From Pseudomonas sp. FP453 (GTDB lineage Bacteria > Pseudomonadota > Gammaproteobacteria > Pseudomonadales > Pseudomonadaceae): a stretch of 64,000 bases of DNA. Below are positions 16,923 through 25,931 of this stretch, in pieces (position 1 is the stretch's first letter; each line of letters opens with the position of its first letter). Below the pieces are notes generated by a model, which did not search any database, was not told where the DNA came from, and was given only the letters and a program-made list of their open reading frames with translations. The translations under genes and the position numbers were made by a program. The DNA lies in the NCBI RefSeq assembly GCF_030687495.1, contig NZ_CP117435.1, positions 2,918,501 to 2,982,500 of the forward strand. Reading direction: 5' to 3'.

Positions 16923-19900
16923 TGCTGTGTCTCCAGCTTCAAGGCCTTGGCCGCTTTGCGCGCTTCCTGGCGCTCCACATAGCGACGGATCAGTACGTAG
17001 AACACTGGCGTCAGCAACAGACCGAAGAAGGTCACGCCGATCATCCCGGAGAACACCGCCACACCCATGGCATGCCGCATCTCGGCACCGGCACCGCTGG
17101 ACAACACCAGTGGCACCACACCCATGATGAACGCGAACGAGGTCATCAGGATCGGCCGCAGACGCAGACGGCACGCCTCCAGCACCGCAGCCAGCGGGTC
17201 AAGACCCTCCGCCTGTTTATCCTTGGCAAACTCGACGATCAGAATCGCGTTCTTGCACGCCAGGCCCACCAGTACGATCAGGCCGATCTGGGTGAAGATG
17301 TTGTTGTCGCCGCCGGAGATAATCACCCCGGTGATGGCCGACAGCAGGGTCATCGGTACGATCAGGATCACCGCCAGTGGCAGGCTCCAGCTTTCGTATT
17401 GAGCCGCCAGTACCAGGAACGCCAGCAGCACACACAGGGGGAACACGAACAGTGCAGTGTTGCCCGAGAGGATTTGCTGATACGTCAGGTCGGTCCACTC
17501 GTAGGTCATGCCGTTGGGCAGTTCTTCTTTCAGCAGTTTCTCGATCGCCGCTTCCGCCTGGCCCGAGCTGTAGCCCGGCGCGGCGTTGCCGTTGATCTCG
17601 GCGGTGATAAAGCCGTTGTAGTGCATCACGCGGTCCGGGCCCGAGGTGTCGCTGACCTTGATAAAGGTCGCCAGCGGGATCATCTCGCCTTTGTTGTTAC
17701 GCACTTTCAGCTGGCCGATCTGGTCTTCGTCGAGGCGGAACTGCTGCTCGGCCTGCACGTTGACCTGGTAGGTACGGCCAAAGCGGTTGAAGTCGTTGGC
17801 ATACAACGAGCCCAGGTAGATCTGCAGGGTGTCGAAGATGTCGCTGATCGCCACGCCGTGGGTCTTGGCCTTTTCGCGGTCGATAGCGGCATCGACCTGG
17901 GGCACGTTGACCGTGTAGCTGGTGAACAGGCCAAACAGTTCCGGCACGTTATGGCTCTTGGTGATGACGTTCTGCACTTCTTTGTACAGCTCGTCGTAAC
18001 CCAGGTTGCCACGGTCTTCGATCTGCAGGCGGAACCCGCCAATCGTACCCAGGCCCTGTACCGGCGGCGGTGGGAAGATCGCCATGTAGGCTTCCTGGAT
18101 GTCGCTGTACTTGCCATTCAGCGCACCGGCAATCGCACCGGCGGACATGCTTGGGTCTTTGCGCTCATCGAACGGCTTCAAGGTGACAAACACGATGCCG
18201 CTGTTCGGGCTGTTGGTGAAGCCGTTGATCGACAGGCCCGGGAAGGCGACCGCGGCTTCCACGCCCGGTTGCTTCAAGGCGATGTCGGACATGCGCTTGA
18301 TCACATCTTCGGTGCGGTCCAGGCTGGCGGCGTCCGGCAGTTGGGCGAAGGCCACCAGGTATTGCTTGTCCTGGGCCGGTACGAAACCGGTCGGGGTGTG
18401 GGCAAAACCGAACCAGGTCAGCACCATCAGGCCGGCGTACAGGAACAGGGCAATGCCGCTGCCGCGAATCACTCGGCGTACGGTGCCGACGTAACCGTGG
18501 CTGGCTTTCTCGAAGAAACGGTTGAACGGTTTGAACAACCAGCCGCCCAGCAGCTTGTCGAGCACCTTGGAGAAACGGTCTTTCGGCGCGTTGTGGCTTT
18601 TCAGCAACACGGCAGCCAGGGCCGGCGACAAGGTCAGGGAGTTGAACGCCGAGATCACCGTCGAGATCGCAATGGTCAAGGCGAACTGCTTGTAGAACTG
18701 CCCGGTCAAGCCGCTGATGAATGCCGCCGGAATGAACACCGCACACAGCACCAATGCCGTGGCAATGATCGGGCCGGTCACTTCGCTCATGGCTTTTTCA
18801 GTGGCCGGGAACGGCTCCAGGCCCAGCTCGATATTCCGCTCGACGTTCTCCACCACCACGATGGCGTCGTCCACCACGATACCAATCGCCAATACCAGGC
18901 CGAACAGCGACAGCGCGTTGAGCGAGAAGCCAAACAGGTGCATCACTGCAAACGTACCGATCAACGATACCGGCACCGCCACCAACGGAATGATCGAGGC
19001 GCGCCAGGTTTGCAGGAACAGGATCACCACCAGAACCACCAGGATCAGCGCTTCGAACAGCGTGTGTACCACCGCTTCGATGGAGCCACGCACGAAGATG
19101 GTCGGGTCATAGACGATGCTGTAGTCCATGCCCTGCGGGAAGCTCTTTTTCAGCTCCTCCATCTTGCCGCGCACTTCGTTGGAGATCTCGATCGCGTTGG
19201 AACCCGGACGCTGGAAGATCGGGATCGCCACCGCCGGCTGGTTGTTGAGCAACGAGCGCAGGGCGTATTGGCTGGAACCCAGCTCGACCCGTGCGATGTC
19301 TTTCAAGCGGGTGATCTCACCGTTATCGCCGGAGCGAATGATGATGTTCTCGAACTCTTCTTCCGTCACCAGACGGCCTTGAGTGTTCACCGACAACTGG
19401 AAGCTGGTGGCATTCGGCGCAGGTTGCGCACCCAAGGCACCGGCCGCCACCTGGCGGTTCTGCTCGCGGATCGCGGTGACCACATCCGTCGCCGTCAAAT
19501 TGCGCGAAGCGGTCTTGTTCGGATCAAGCCACACACGCAGGGAATAGTCGCCCATGCCGAACAGCTGCACGTCACCCACGCCGCCCAGGCGCGCCAACTC
19601 ATCCTTGACGTTGAGCAAGGCATAGTTGGACAGGTAGAGCATGTCGTAGCGCTGATCCGGGGAGGTCAAGTGCACCACCATGGTCAGGTCGGGGGAGGCC
19701 TTGTCCACGGTGATACCGATGCGCGTCACTTCCTCAGGCAGTTTTGGCTGAGTCCGCGTCACCCGGTTTTGCACCTGCACCTGCGCGTTGTCCAGGTCGG
19801 TGCCCAGGGCGAAGGTAATGGTCAGGGTCAGCTTGCCGTCGGCGGTGGATTGCGAGGACATGTACAGCATGTTCTCGACGCCGGTGATGGCTTGCTCCAG

Positions 19901-20098
19901 CGGCGCGGCCACGGTTTCACCGATGACCTTGGGGTTGGCGCCGGGGAAGTTGGCGCGCACCACCACGGTCGGCGGTACCACTTCCGGGTATTCGCTGATC
20001 GGCAATTGGAACAGCGAGATCGCACCCGCGATCAGGATCAGCAGCGACAGTACCGCTGCGAAGATCGGCCGCGAAATGAAGAACTTGGAAAAATTCAT
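16919..20098 (-). CDS. mexF: RND multidrug efflux inner membrane transporter MexF
   Basis: 1059 residues, nearly the length of P. aeruginosa MexF (1062) and opening with MNFSKFFISRPIFAAVLSLL. It is an HAE1-type RND protein with twelve membrane helices in two halves. The proton-relay aspartates are in GIVVDDAIVVVENVE, and the second half has SYEWTDLTYQQ-like porter sequence and FAKDKQAEGLDPL. It pumps substrates from periplasm and inner membrane through the OprN-like channel with MexE as the adaptor. It lies 15 bases behind mexE and overlaps oprN, so the three genes form one transcript. Confidence 0.93.
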   Translation of the reverse strand: MNFSKFFISRPIFAAVLSLLILIAGAISLFQLPISEYPEVVPPTVVVRANFPGANPKVIGETVAAPLEQAITGVENMLYMSSQSTADGKLTLTITFALGTDLDNAQVQVQNRVTRTQPKLPEEVTRIGITVDKASPDLTMVVHLTSPDQRYDMLYLSNYALLNVKDELARLGGVGDVQLFGMGDYSLRVWLDPNKTASRNLTATDVVTAIREQNRQVAAGALGAQPAPNATSFQLSVNTQGRLVTEEEFENIIIRSGDNGEITRLKDIARVELGSSQYALRSLLNNQPAVAIPIFQRPGSNAIEISNEVRGKMEELKKSFPQGMDYSIVYDPTIFVRGSIEAVVHTLFEALILVVLVVILFLQTWRASIIPLVAVPVSLIGTFAVMHLFGFSLNALSLFGLVLAIGIVVDDAIVVVENVERNIELGLEPFPATEKAMSEVTGPIIATALVLCAVFIPAAFISGLTGQFYKQFALTIAISTVISAFNSLTLSPALAAVLLKSHNAPKDRFSKVLDKLLGGWLFKPFNRFFEKASHGYVGTVRRVIRGSGIALFLYAGLMVLTWFGFAHTPTGFVPAQDKQYLVAFAQLPDAASLDRTEDVIKRMSDIALKQPGVEAAVAFPGLSINGFTNSPNSGIVFVTLKPFDERKDPSMSAGAIAGALNGKYSDIQEAYMAIFPPPPVQGLGTIGGFRLQIEDRGNLGYDELYKEVQNVITKSHNVPELFGLFTSYTVNVPQVDAAIDREKAKTHGVAISDIFDTLQIYLGSLYANDFNRFGRTYQVNVQAEQQFRLDEDQIGQLKVRNNKGEMIPLATFIKVSDTSGPDRVMHYNGFITAEINGNAAPGYSSGQAEAAIEKLLKEELPNGMTYEWTDLTYQQILSGNTALFVFPLCVLLAFLVLAAQYESWSLPLAVILIVPMTLLSAITGVIISGGDNNIFTQIGLIVLVGLACKNAILIVEFAKDKQAEGLDPLAAVLEACRLRLRPILMTSFAFIMGVVPLVLSSGAGAEMRHAMGVAVFSGMIGVTFFGLLLTPVFYVLIRRYVERQEARKAAKALKLETQQ

Positions 20099-20113
20099 CT
20101 TGAGTCGTATCCC

Positions 20114-21355
20114 TTAACCGCGTGGAGTCGCAACGGCTGCGAGCTTGGGCGCGGATTTTACCGGCGCCACTTGCTCCAGGTTGCTGGCTTCAAGCGCTTG
20201 TCGTTGTTGGGCCAAGGCGGCGAGGGTTTCCTTGCTGGCCATCGGGATGGTTTCCGGGGCGACCGGCGAGCCAGGGCGTACGCGTTGCAAGCCCTTGACG
20301 ATCACGGTGTCTTCTTTGTTCAGGCCACTGCGCACGATGCGCAAGCCTTCGATTTTCGGCCCCAGTTCCACCGAGCGATACGCCGGCTTGTCGCCTTCCA
20401 TCACCAGCACGAATTTCTTGCCCAGGTCAGTGCCGACGGCTTCGTCGTTGATCAACACGGCGGAGTAGGTGCCGCTGCCGACCAGCTTCAAGCGTGCGTA
20501 CAGGCCCGGGGTGTAGCGGCCGTCCGTGTTGTCGAACACCGCACGCCCACGGATGGTGCCGGTGGCCGGGTTGACCTGGTTGTCGACGAAGTTCATCTGG
20601 CCCTGGTGCGGGTTGCCGGTTTCGTTGGACAGGCCCAGGTACACCGGGGTAGTCGCACCGCGACGGCCTTGGCGCGCCAGTTCGGTGTACTTGAGGAACA
20701 CGCGCTCATCGGCGTCGAAATAGGCGTAGACCTTGTCGGTGGAGACCACGCTGGTCAGTGCGGTGACGTCGGCGGTTACCAGGTTGCCGGCGGTGATTTC
20801 CGCACGGCTGACGCGGCCGCTGATTGGCGAAGTCACGCGGGTGAAGCTCAGGTTCAGCTTGGCCAGGTCCAACTGCGCCTGGATCCCGGCGACCGCGGCG
20901 CGGGCTTCCTGGGCGGCGGTGGTGCGCGAGTCGGCCAATTCGGCGGAGATCGCATTGCTCTGGCGCAGGCGTTCGCCGCGTTGCGCTTCGTTGTCGCTGC
21001 GGCTGGCGGCGGCACGGGTTTGTTGCAGTTGGGCTTCGAGGCGGCGCACTTCAGCCTGGAACGGACGCGGGTCGATCTGGAACAACAGGTCGCCTTTCTT
21101 CACCAGGGCACCTTCGATGAAGGCCACCTGATCGATCTGGCCCGACACCCGCGGACGGATCTGCACGGTCTCCGGCGCTTCCAGGCGGCCGGTGAATTCA
21201 TCCCACTCGTTGACCGGCTGCTCCAGCACCTTGGCCACGCTGACTTTGGCAGCTGGCATGGCGGCCGCTTGTTCCGGGGTCTTGCCGCACGCGCTCATCA
21301 CCACCACGGCCAGGATCGCCAGGGGGAAGCGCAAATGTTTGAGTGACTGTTCCAT
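20114..21355 (-). CDS. mexE: RND efflux periplasmic adaptor lipoprotein MexE
   Basis: 413 residues from ATG 21355. The lipobox is LAVVVMSACGKTPEQ. Membrane fusion protein blocks follow: EFTGRLEAPETVQIRPRVSG, the hairpin, then FTRVTSPISGRVSRAEIT and the barrel block GNLVTADVTALTSVV. It links MexF to the outer membrane channel. An upstream in-frame ATG (21364) has no better ribosome site. First gene of the operon; a 15-bp inverted repeat about 85 bases upstream may be a LysR-type (MexT-like) site, but no mexT gene is in this window. Confidence 0.92.
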   Translation of the reverse strand: MEQSLKHLRFPLAILAVVVMSACGKTPEQAAAMPAAKVSVAKVLEQPVNEWDEFTGRLEAPETVQIRPRVSGQIDQVAFIEGALVKKGDLLFQIDPRPFQAEVRRLEAQLQQTRAAASRSDNEAQRGERLRQSNAISAELADSRTTAAQEARAAVAGIQAQLDLAKLNLSFTRVTSPISGRVSRAEITAGNLVTADVTALTSVVSTDKVYAYFDADERVFLKYTELARQGRRGATTPVYLGLSNETGNPHQGQMNFVDNQVNPATGTIRGRAVFDNTDGRYTPGLYARLKLVGSGTYSAVLINDEAVGTDLGKKFVLVMEGDKPAYRSVELGPKIEGLRIVRSGLNKEDTVIVKGLQRVRPGSPVAPETIPMASKETLAALAQQRQALEASNLEQVAPVKSAPKLAAVATPRG

Positions 21356-21440
21356 GAGGTGCATCCGCCAATGTATTTGAGATGGGCGGATCATGCGCGG
21401 CGGGGTGCTATGTCACGAATCGAATGAAGCAAAGGTAACT

Positions 21441-21455
21441 ATCATTCGGAATGAT
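21441..21455. promoter_or_regulatory. Candidate LysR-type operator upstream of mexE
   Basis: ATCATTCGGAATGAT has perfect 6-bp arms around CGG and the T-N11-A form that LysR-family regulators bind. It lies 86 bases upstream of the mexE start, where MexT would be expected to act. Identification as a MexT site is an inference; the rest of the gap to 21570 shows nothing else. Confidence 0.45.
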
Positions 21456-21570
21456 ATAAGCGGCGGGAAAGCCCTCTAGGATGGGGGTTTCGTTAGGGTG
21501 CTATCAATGTCGTTGATAACAAAGGACTGTTGCAGGTTGTGCAGAAGTACCTGCCAGGCTCGGTCAAAAC

Positions 21571-21660
21571 TGTGGGAGCTGGCTTGCCTGCGATGAGGGT
21601 GTGTCAGTCATACATGAATTGGCTGACACTCCCTTATCGCGGGCAAGCCCGCTCTCACAT
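21571..21660. repeat. REPIN element (degenerate left arm)
   Basis: TGTGGGAGCTGGCTTGCCTGCGAT and ATCGCGGGCAAGCCCGCTCTCACA flank a spacer of about 40 bases. This is the Pseudomonas REPIN design of two inverted REP sequences. The left arm has several substitutions compared with the two other copies in the window, so this copy is older or decaying. It sits between the divergently placed mexE start region and the end of the GMC gene. Confidence 0.85.
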
Positions 21661-21675
21661 TTGGATCTCCGCGTA

Positions 21676-23886
21676 TTACAAAGTGCCGAACCCCACCTGC
21701 ACCGTCAGCGCCCCCTGGTTATCTGCAAGTCCAATCCCATACCTACCCTCCAGATCATCATTGATACACAGCTGCAATTCCCCCGTCTCCCCCGGCGGAA
21801 CCAGCGCCAAATCCCCCACCAAAAACGGCGTCCCCCCACTGCCCACGCGCCCAATCAACGCGCCTTCATTGGCCCCCGGCAACGTATAGCCCGCCTTGGC
21901 AATCAACCCCGCGCTGCCATTGCCATCCACCATGCCGCCCACCGGGCTTGCAAGCCACTTGCCGCTCACGTAGCGCACCAACCGTGGGCTCGGCCCGCTG
22001 ATCTGCACGCCGCTGCCTTGCCACGGCTGGTTGGCCTGCACCTGCACGGTCACGGCCTTGAGGTCGTTGCACAGGGTGTCGCCGGCCTGGATCGATAGCG
22101 CAGCGATGGTCAGGCTGGGGTTGGACGTGCCGGTGCTGGGGAACACGCCGTCACCAACCAGGAACAGGTTGGCGTGGTCCCAACTGCGCTGGTATTTGTC
22201 CACCACCGAGGTCTTCGGATCGGCGCCCATGCGGTAGGTGCCCATCAAATGCCCGGCGCCCTGGAACGAATAGGATTCGCCCTGGTAGACGAACACCCCC
22301 GGCGGGATGTCGGCGGTCAGCTCCGTAGCACCGAGCAATTCGGTGATGACATGGCTGGCGAGGATGCGCGCCTGCTTGAAGCCCTCCTTGGTGTAGTCCG
22401 ACAGGTCGTAATGGATTTCCGGGCGCGGAATGCCCAGACGGTCCTTGTATTGGCTGGATGGCACGATGTAGCAGTTGGCGTTATCGGGATCCTCCTCGAC
22501 TTGCTCCACCAGAAAGCCCACGCGAAATTGCCGGGTCAGCAGGTTGTTCAACTGTTGCACCAGCGCCGTGCCGAACAGCACCTGCGAGGCGCCTCCCGTA
22601 TTGGGCAGCGGGTTGGTGCGGCTGACGTTGGTGCCATCGATGAGGTCGGCGACGGTGGTGTAGGGATCGCCAATCGGCCAGTTGAAGCCTTCGTTGCCGA
22701 TCTCGATGCGCCACGCCGCACGCTGGCTGCGAAACGCCCCGTCGCGCAGGCTTTCAATGCCCGACGTGGACACCGGCCCTCGATACGGAAACACCGTCTT
22801 GCCTTCGGGCATCAAGCCCCAGGCCAGATAGATCGGGTGGTCCGCCAGGCTACGGCCGACCTGGCCGCTGCTGTTGGCCACACCATTGGGCCAGGCGCTG
22901 CTGGTGGAATTGAGCAGCAGCTTGGGCGTCTCGATGGCATGGGCGGCGATCACATAACGCTGCCCGATGGCCACGCCGGTGCCGGTCGCCGGCCCGTCGC
23001 CCAGTTGATACTGGATGAACTCGATGCCATTGATGGTCTTGTCCGCCGCCACGGTGACCTTGCTCGCCACGGTCTTGTACAGGATCCGCACATTGCCGGT
23101 GTTGAGCGCGTTGTTCATCGTCACCGTGGCGTCGTACTTGGCCTGGATCGGGCAGATCGGCGTGCAGTTGGTGTTGCCCGCACACACCCGGCGCCCGGCA
23201 TACGGCTGGGAGTTGCGCCCGGCCGGGGTCGGGCTGACGACCAAGGGCAAACCCTGGAATGACTGGCCCTGCACCGCGCTGACAAAGCTGCCATCCACCA
23301 GCGACAGCGGGATGCTGGTCATCGGGAACTCGTAGTTGGCGGGGAAGGTGATGCCCAGGTAGCCCTGGTCGGCGACGTTGGCCGCCACGCCGATTTCCGC
23401 CTCGGCGCGGCAATACGCGCTTTGCAGGTCGTTGTAGCTGATCGGCCAATCCACCCCCACGCCGTACAGCGACTTCAGGCGAAAGTCGTTGGGCAGCATG
23501 CGCAGGCACGTCGCCACCCAATGCCAGGTGGTGCCGCCGCCCACGCGCTCGTAGGTGCTGGTAAACGGCAGCGGGCCTTTTTGCACGAGGTAGCTGACGT
23601 CGGGGTTGTTCCAACCCAGGATCAGGTCGGCGATGGTCGCACGCGGTGCGTTCTGCTCGGCCGGGTTGCGCGCCGGGCTCAGGGTGCTGACGGGCGGGTA
23701 GGGCGACTCCGGGGTTTTCAGGGTGGCGGTATAGAACCGCTCCAGGTACTGGTTTCGGTTCGCCGGGATTTCCGGGCCGGACTCCAGCACCAGCACCTTC
23801 ACCCCGGCCAATCCCAGTTGATAGGCAATCAGGCTGCCCGCAAGGCCCGCACCGACGATCACTACATCCGCTTGTTCGGTACTCAT
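21676..23886 (-). CDS. GMC-family FAD oxidoreductase with C-terminal LecA/PA-IL-like domain
   Basis: 736 residues. The N-terminus has the FAD-binding GAGLAGSLIAYQLG. The GMC substrate domain follows, with VGGGTTWHWVATCLRM, GTYRMGADPKTSV and STGTSNPSLTIAALSIQAGD near the active-site end. About 120 extra residues follow (616-736): SGKWLASPVGGMVDGNGSAG, GALIGRVGSGGTPFLVG and ELQLCINDDLEGRYG. These line up with the galactose-binding lectin LecA (GALVMKIGNSG..., IYNDVPGTYGNN), including one calcium-ligand Asp. No Tat or Sec signal is visible. It is the likely catalytic subunit of a dehydrogenase with the two genes upstream, overlapping the small subunit by ATGA. Substrate unknown; a sugar or alcohol is likely. 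Confidence 0.82.
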   Translation of the reverse strand: MSTEQADVVIVGAGLAGSLIAYQLGLAGVKVLVLESGPEIPANRNQYLERFYTATLKTPESPYPPVSTLSPARNPAEQNAPRATIADLILGWNNPDVSYLVQKGPLPFTSTYERVGGGTTWHWVATCLRMLPNDFRLKSLYGVGVDWPISYNDLQSAYCRAEAEIGVAANVADQGYLGITFPANYEFPMTSIPLSLVDGSFVSAVQGQSFQGLPLVVSPTPAGRNSQPYAGRRVCAGNTNCTPICPIQAKYDATVTMNNALNTGNVRILYKTVASKVTVAADKTINGIEFIQYQLGDGPATGTGVAIGQRYVIAAHAIETPKLLLNSTSSAWPNGVANSSGQVGRSLADHPIYLAWGLMPEGKTVFPYRGPVSTSGIESLRDGAFRSQRAAWRIEIGNEGFNWPIGDPYTTVADLIDGTNVSRTNPLPNTGGASQVLFGTALVQQLNNLLTRQFRVGFLVEQVEEDPDNANCYIVPSSQYKDRLGIPRPEIHYDLSDYTKEGFKQARILASHVITELLGATELTADIPPGVFVYQGESYSFQGAGHLMGTYRMGADPKTSVVDKYQRSWDHANLFLVGDGVFPSTGTSNPSLTIAALSIQAGDTLCNDLKAVTVQVQANQPWQGSGVQISGPSPRLVRYVSGKWLASPVGGMVDGNGSAGLIAKAGYTLPGANEGALIGRVGSGGTPFLVGDLALVPPGETGELQLCINDDLEGRYGIGLADNQGALTVQVGFGTL

Positions 23887-24395
23887 GACGAGGCTCCTGG
23901 CTGGGTGCTGGCGGCAACGCCGGTGAAATCCTCAAGGCTCGGCGGCGCACTGTTCCAGTAGCCAAAGAAGAACTCGCTGTAGCCCATCGGGTGCGCCTGG
24001 GCGATGCTCCACGCCCAGCTTTGGGTGTAGGCCTCGGCGCTGACCACGGTTTGCTCATTCGCCGGGAATGCGCCTTGGGTATACGGCTGGTACCACACGC
24101 CGAGCAGCCACAGCTTCATGATCGCGCGCGCCGCCTGGGCGGTTTGCGTGGCGGCGGGCTGGCCGTTCTGCATGAGGATGGCGGTGCCGATCTGCTGCGG
24201 TGTTTGTTGCTCGGCCAGCAGCGCCGCGTATTGGCCGAGCAGGGCGCTGAGCACGTTCTGCCCCAGGCGCGGGCCGATGAAGGCGAGGAAGGTGGTGGGC
24301 AGGCCGATGGGGTCAACGGAGGGCGCCAGCAGTTCCTGGTTGATCCCGGTGAGCACCACGCTCAGGCCGGTGAAGTTGTCGAGGTCGGTACTCAT
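23883..24395 (-). CDS. Small subunit of an FAD dehydrogenase complex (sorbitol/gluconate dehydrogenase type)
   Basis: 170 residues from ATG 24395, overlapping the cytochrome gene stop upstream and the GMC gene start downstream, each by four bases, so all three are translationally coupled. The sequence FTGLSVVLTGINQELL and the helical middle with AARAIMKLWLLGVWYQP, then SAEAYTQSWAWSIAQAHPMG, resemble the small subunits that accompany GMC dehydrogenases such as fructose or sorbitol dehydrogenase. Those normally carry a Tat signal that exports the large subunit; none is visible here. It is probably a chaperone or structural partner of the GMC protein. Confidence 0.7.
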   Translation of the reverse strand: MSTDLDNFTGLSVVLTGINQELLAPSVDPIGLPTTFLAFIGPRLGQNVLSALLGQYAALLAEQQTPQQIGTAILMQNGQPAATQTAQAARAIMKLWLLGVWYQPYTQGAFPANEQTVVSAEAYTQSWAWSIAQAHPMGYSEFFFGYWNSAPPSLEDFTGVAASTQPGASS

Positions 24396-25759
24396 GGCTG
24401 GCTCCCTGTTGCCCCGGTGGATTGGGCGCGTTCGAGCAGGTAAGTGAAGTCGGCGAAACTGGTGCGCGGCGACTGCGTGACGTGGGTCGCCGCATTGCCG
24501 TGGCAGGCGATGCAACTGGACGACGCCTGGGGCACGCTGCCCTGGATATACGTCTCCAGCGTCGCATTGGCGAGGAACGACGGCGCCGGCTTGCCCAGGG
24601 GCACGGTGGCCGAGATCTGGCACGGCGGCTGGCCGCTGAGGGTCGGCCATTGGGTGCTGATCAACTGGTAGTTGGCCCACACGCTGTTGGGGTTCACCGT
24701 GCGCAGCAAGGTCTGGTAGGTGTTGTTCAGGGTTTTCGTCGCATCGGTCAGGGGGATCTCGCGCACGATCTGCGATGGCGTGGCCTTCACCGCCGGGTTC
24801 CAGGGCCGTGGCGGCGGCTGGTTGACCTCGGCGTGGCTGCTGGCGTTGTAGAACAGGTACGGGCCCTTGCGCTCGGCCGGTGGCGTGGTTTTTTCCGGCA
24901 CATTGTCGACGTGCTCGAAGGTGGACCACACCCACTGCGGCGCGCTGGTGGTCTTGTGCACGATGTGCAGGCCGACCAGGCCCACCGGCTCGGCCGTGCA
25001 GGACTCCGCCACCACCGGCCCCTTGCTCGGGTCGCTGTTGCCCGGCGTATACACCAAGGCATCGACCGTGTGGAAACTGCCGGGCTTATCATTGCCGTCC
25101 AGCACCTTCCACGACGCCTTGACCATGATCGAGCCCACCTCGCTGGTGTTCGGGTTGCCGCAACTGAACGCCACCGCATTGGTCGGGCTGGCGGCAAAAA
25201 ACGCCTGCTGGCCCTGCACGCTGTACAGGCCGTTGTTGACGATGCCGTCGAACATCGACTGGTTCACCACGATTTCATTGCGCGTGTACACGCCGCTCTG
25301 GTCCACCAGCGGGCCGCTTTCAAAGGGCTGGATAAACTCATCCAGCACGTCCGGAACCTTGCCCATCTGTTGCAGCAAGCGCCCGGAACCCTTGCCCTCG
25401 CAGGCCGGCGGCACGGCCACCGGCGCGCGAAACGGCTGCGGCTTCTGGCCCTGGGGCAGGAAGATCTGGTAACTCTCCCGGTAGCCTTCCCACACCGTGG
25501 CCGCGTCCTGCTGGCCGATCTGTACGCCGGTATTGGGGTTGCCGTCGGCCAGGGCTGGCCAGTTCAGCGCAATAAAGGTCTGCCACGACATGTCGTCGAA
25601 GTTCTGTTGCAGGCTGGTGAGGGAAAACGGCGGGGTGGCCGTGACATCGAAGGGGATTTGCGTAGACAGCGTGGGGGCCGCGACGACCAGTGGGCTCAGC
25701 AATGCGCCAAACAACGCGCAGCCGAACCCAGGCCGGGGGCGATGGGGTTCCTTTCTCAT
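24392..25759 (-). CDS. Exported c-type cytochrome-like protein
   Basis: 455 residues with a Sec signal (cleavage near LLSPLVVAA). There is one haem c attachment motif, CIACH at residues 416-420, close to the C-terminus. The long N-terminal region (SLQQNFDDMSWQTFIALNWP ... VYTRNEIVVNQSMFDGIVNN) is a conserved proteobacterial module of unknown structure, so this is not a standard small cytochrome. It is first in the operon with the small subunit and GMC oxidoreductase and is the natural electron acceptor for the FAD subunit. A single haem in 455 residues suggests an additional substrate-binding or docking role for the large N-terminal part. Confidence 0.75.
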   Translation of the reverse strand: MRKEPHRPRPGFGCALFGALLSPLVVAAPTLSTQIPFDVTATPPFSLTSLQQNFDDMSWQTFIALNWPALADGNPNTGVQIGQQDAATVWEGYRESYQIFLPQGQKPQPFRAPVAVPPACEGKGSGRLLQQMGKVPDVLDEFIQPFESGPLVDQSGVYTRNEIVVNQSMFDGIVNNGLYSVQGQQAFFAASPTNAVAFSCGNPNTSEVGSIMVKASWKVLDGNDKPGSFHTVDALVYTPGNSDPSKGPVVAESCTAEPVGLVGLHIVHKTTSAPQWVWSTFEHVDNVPEKTTPPAERKGPYLFYNASSHAEVNQPPPRPWNPAVKATPSQIVREIPLTDATKTLNNTYQTLLRTVNPNSVWANYQLISTQWPTLSGQPPCQISATVPLGKPAPSFLANATLETYIQGSVPQASSSCIACHGNAATHVTQSPRTSFADFTYLLERAQSTGATGSQP

Positions 25760-25931
25760 CGTGATCTCCTGGGCATCAGGCGCCAGGAGACAGTGGGTCC
25801 GTCATGGACTCTTCAATACGCCTCCTGGCACGTCCCTGAGCGTAGATAAGGCGGCGCAGGCCGGTGTATGGGCGGCTAGATTGTTTCGTAATAAGTGCAA
25901 TTGCCGCACTGCCCTTGCTGCTGGATGCTCA

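Noticed and set aside
16922..21346. A 1474-codon open frame on the plus strand
   Set aside because: It lies antisense to mexE and mexF, is extremely His/Gln/Arg-rich, and mirrors the codon bias of the real minus-strand genes. It is a GC-bias artefact.
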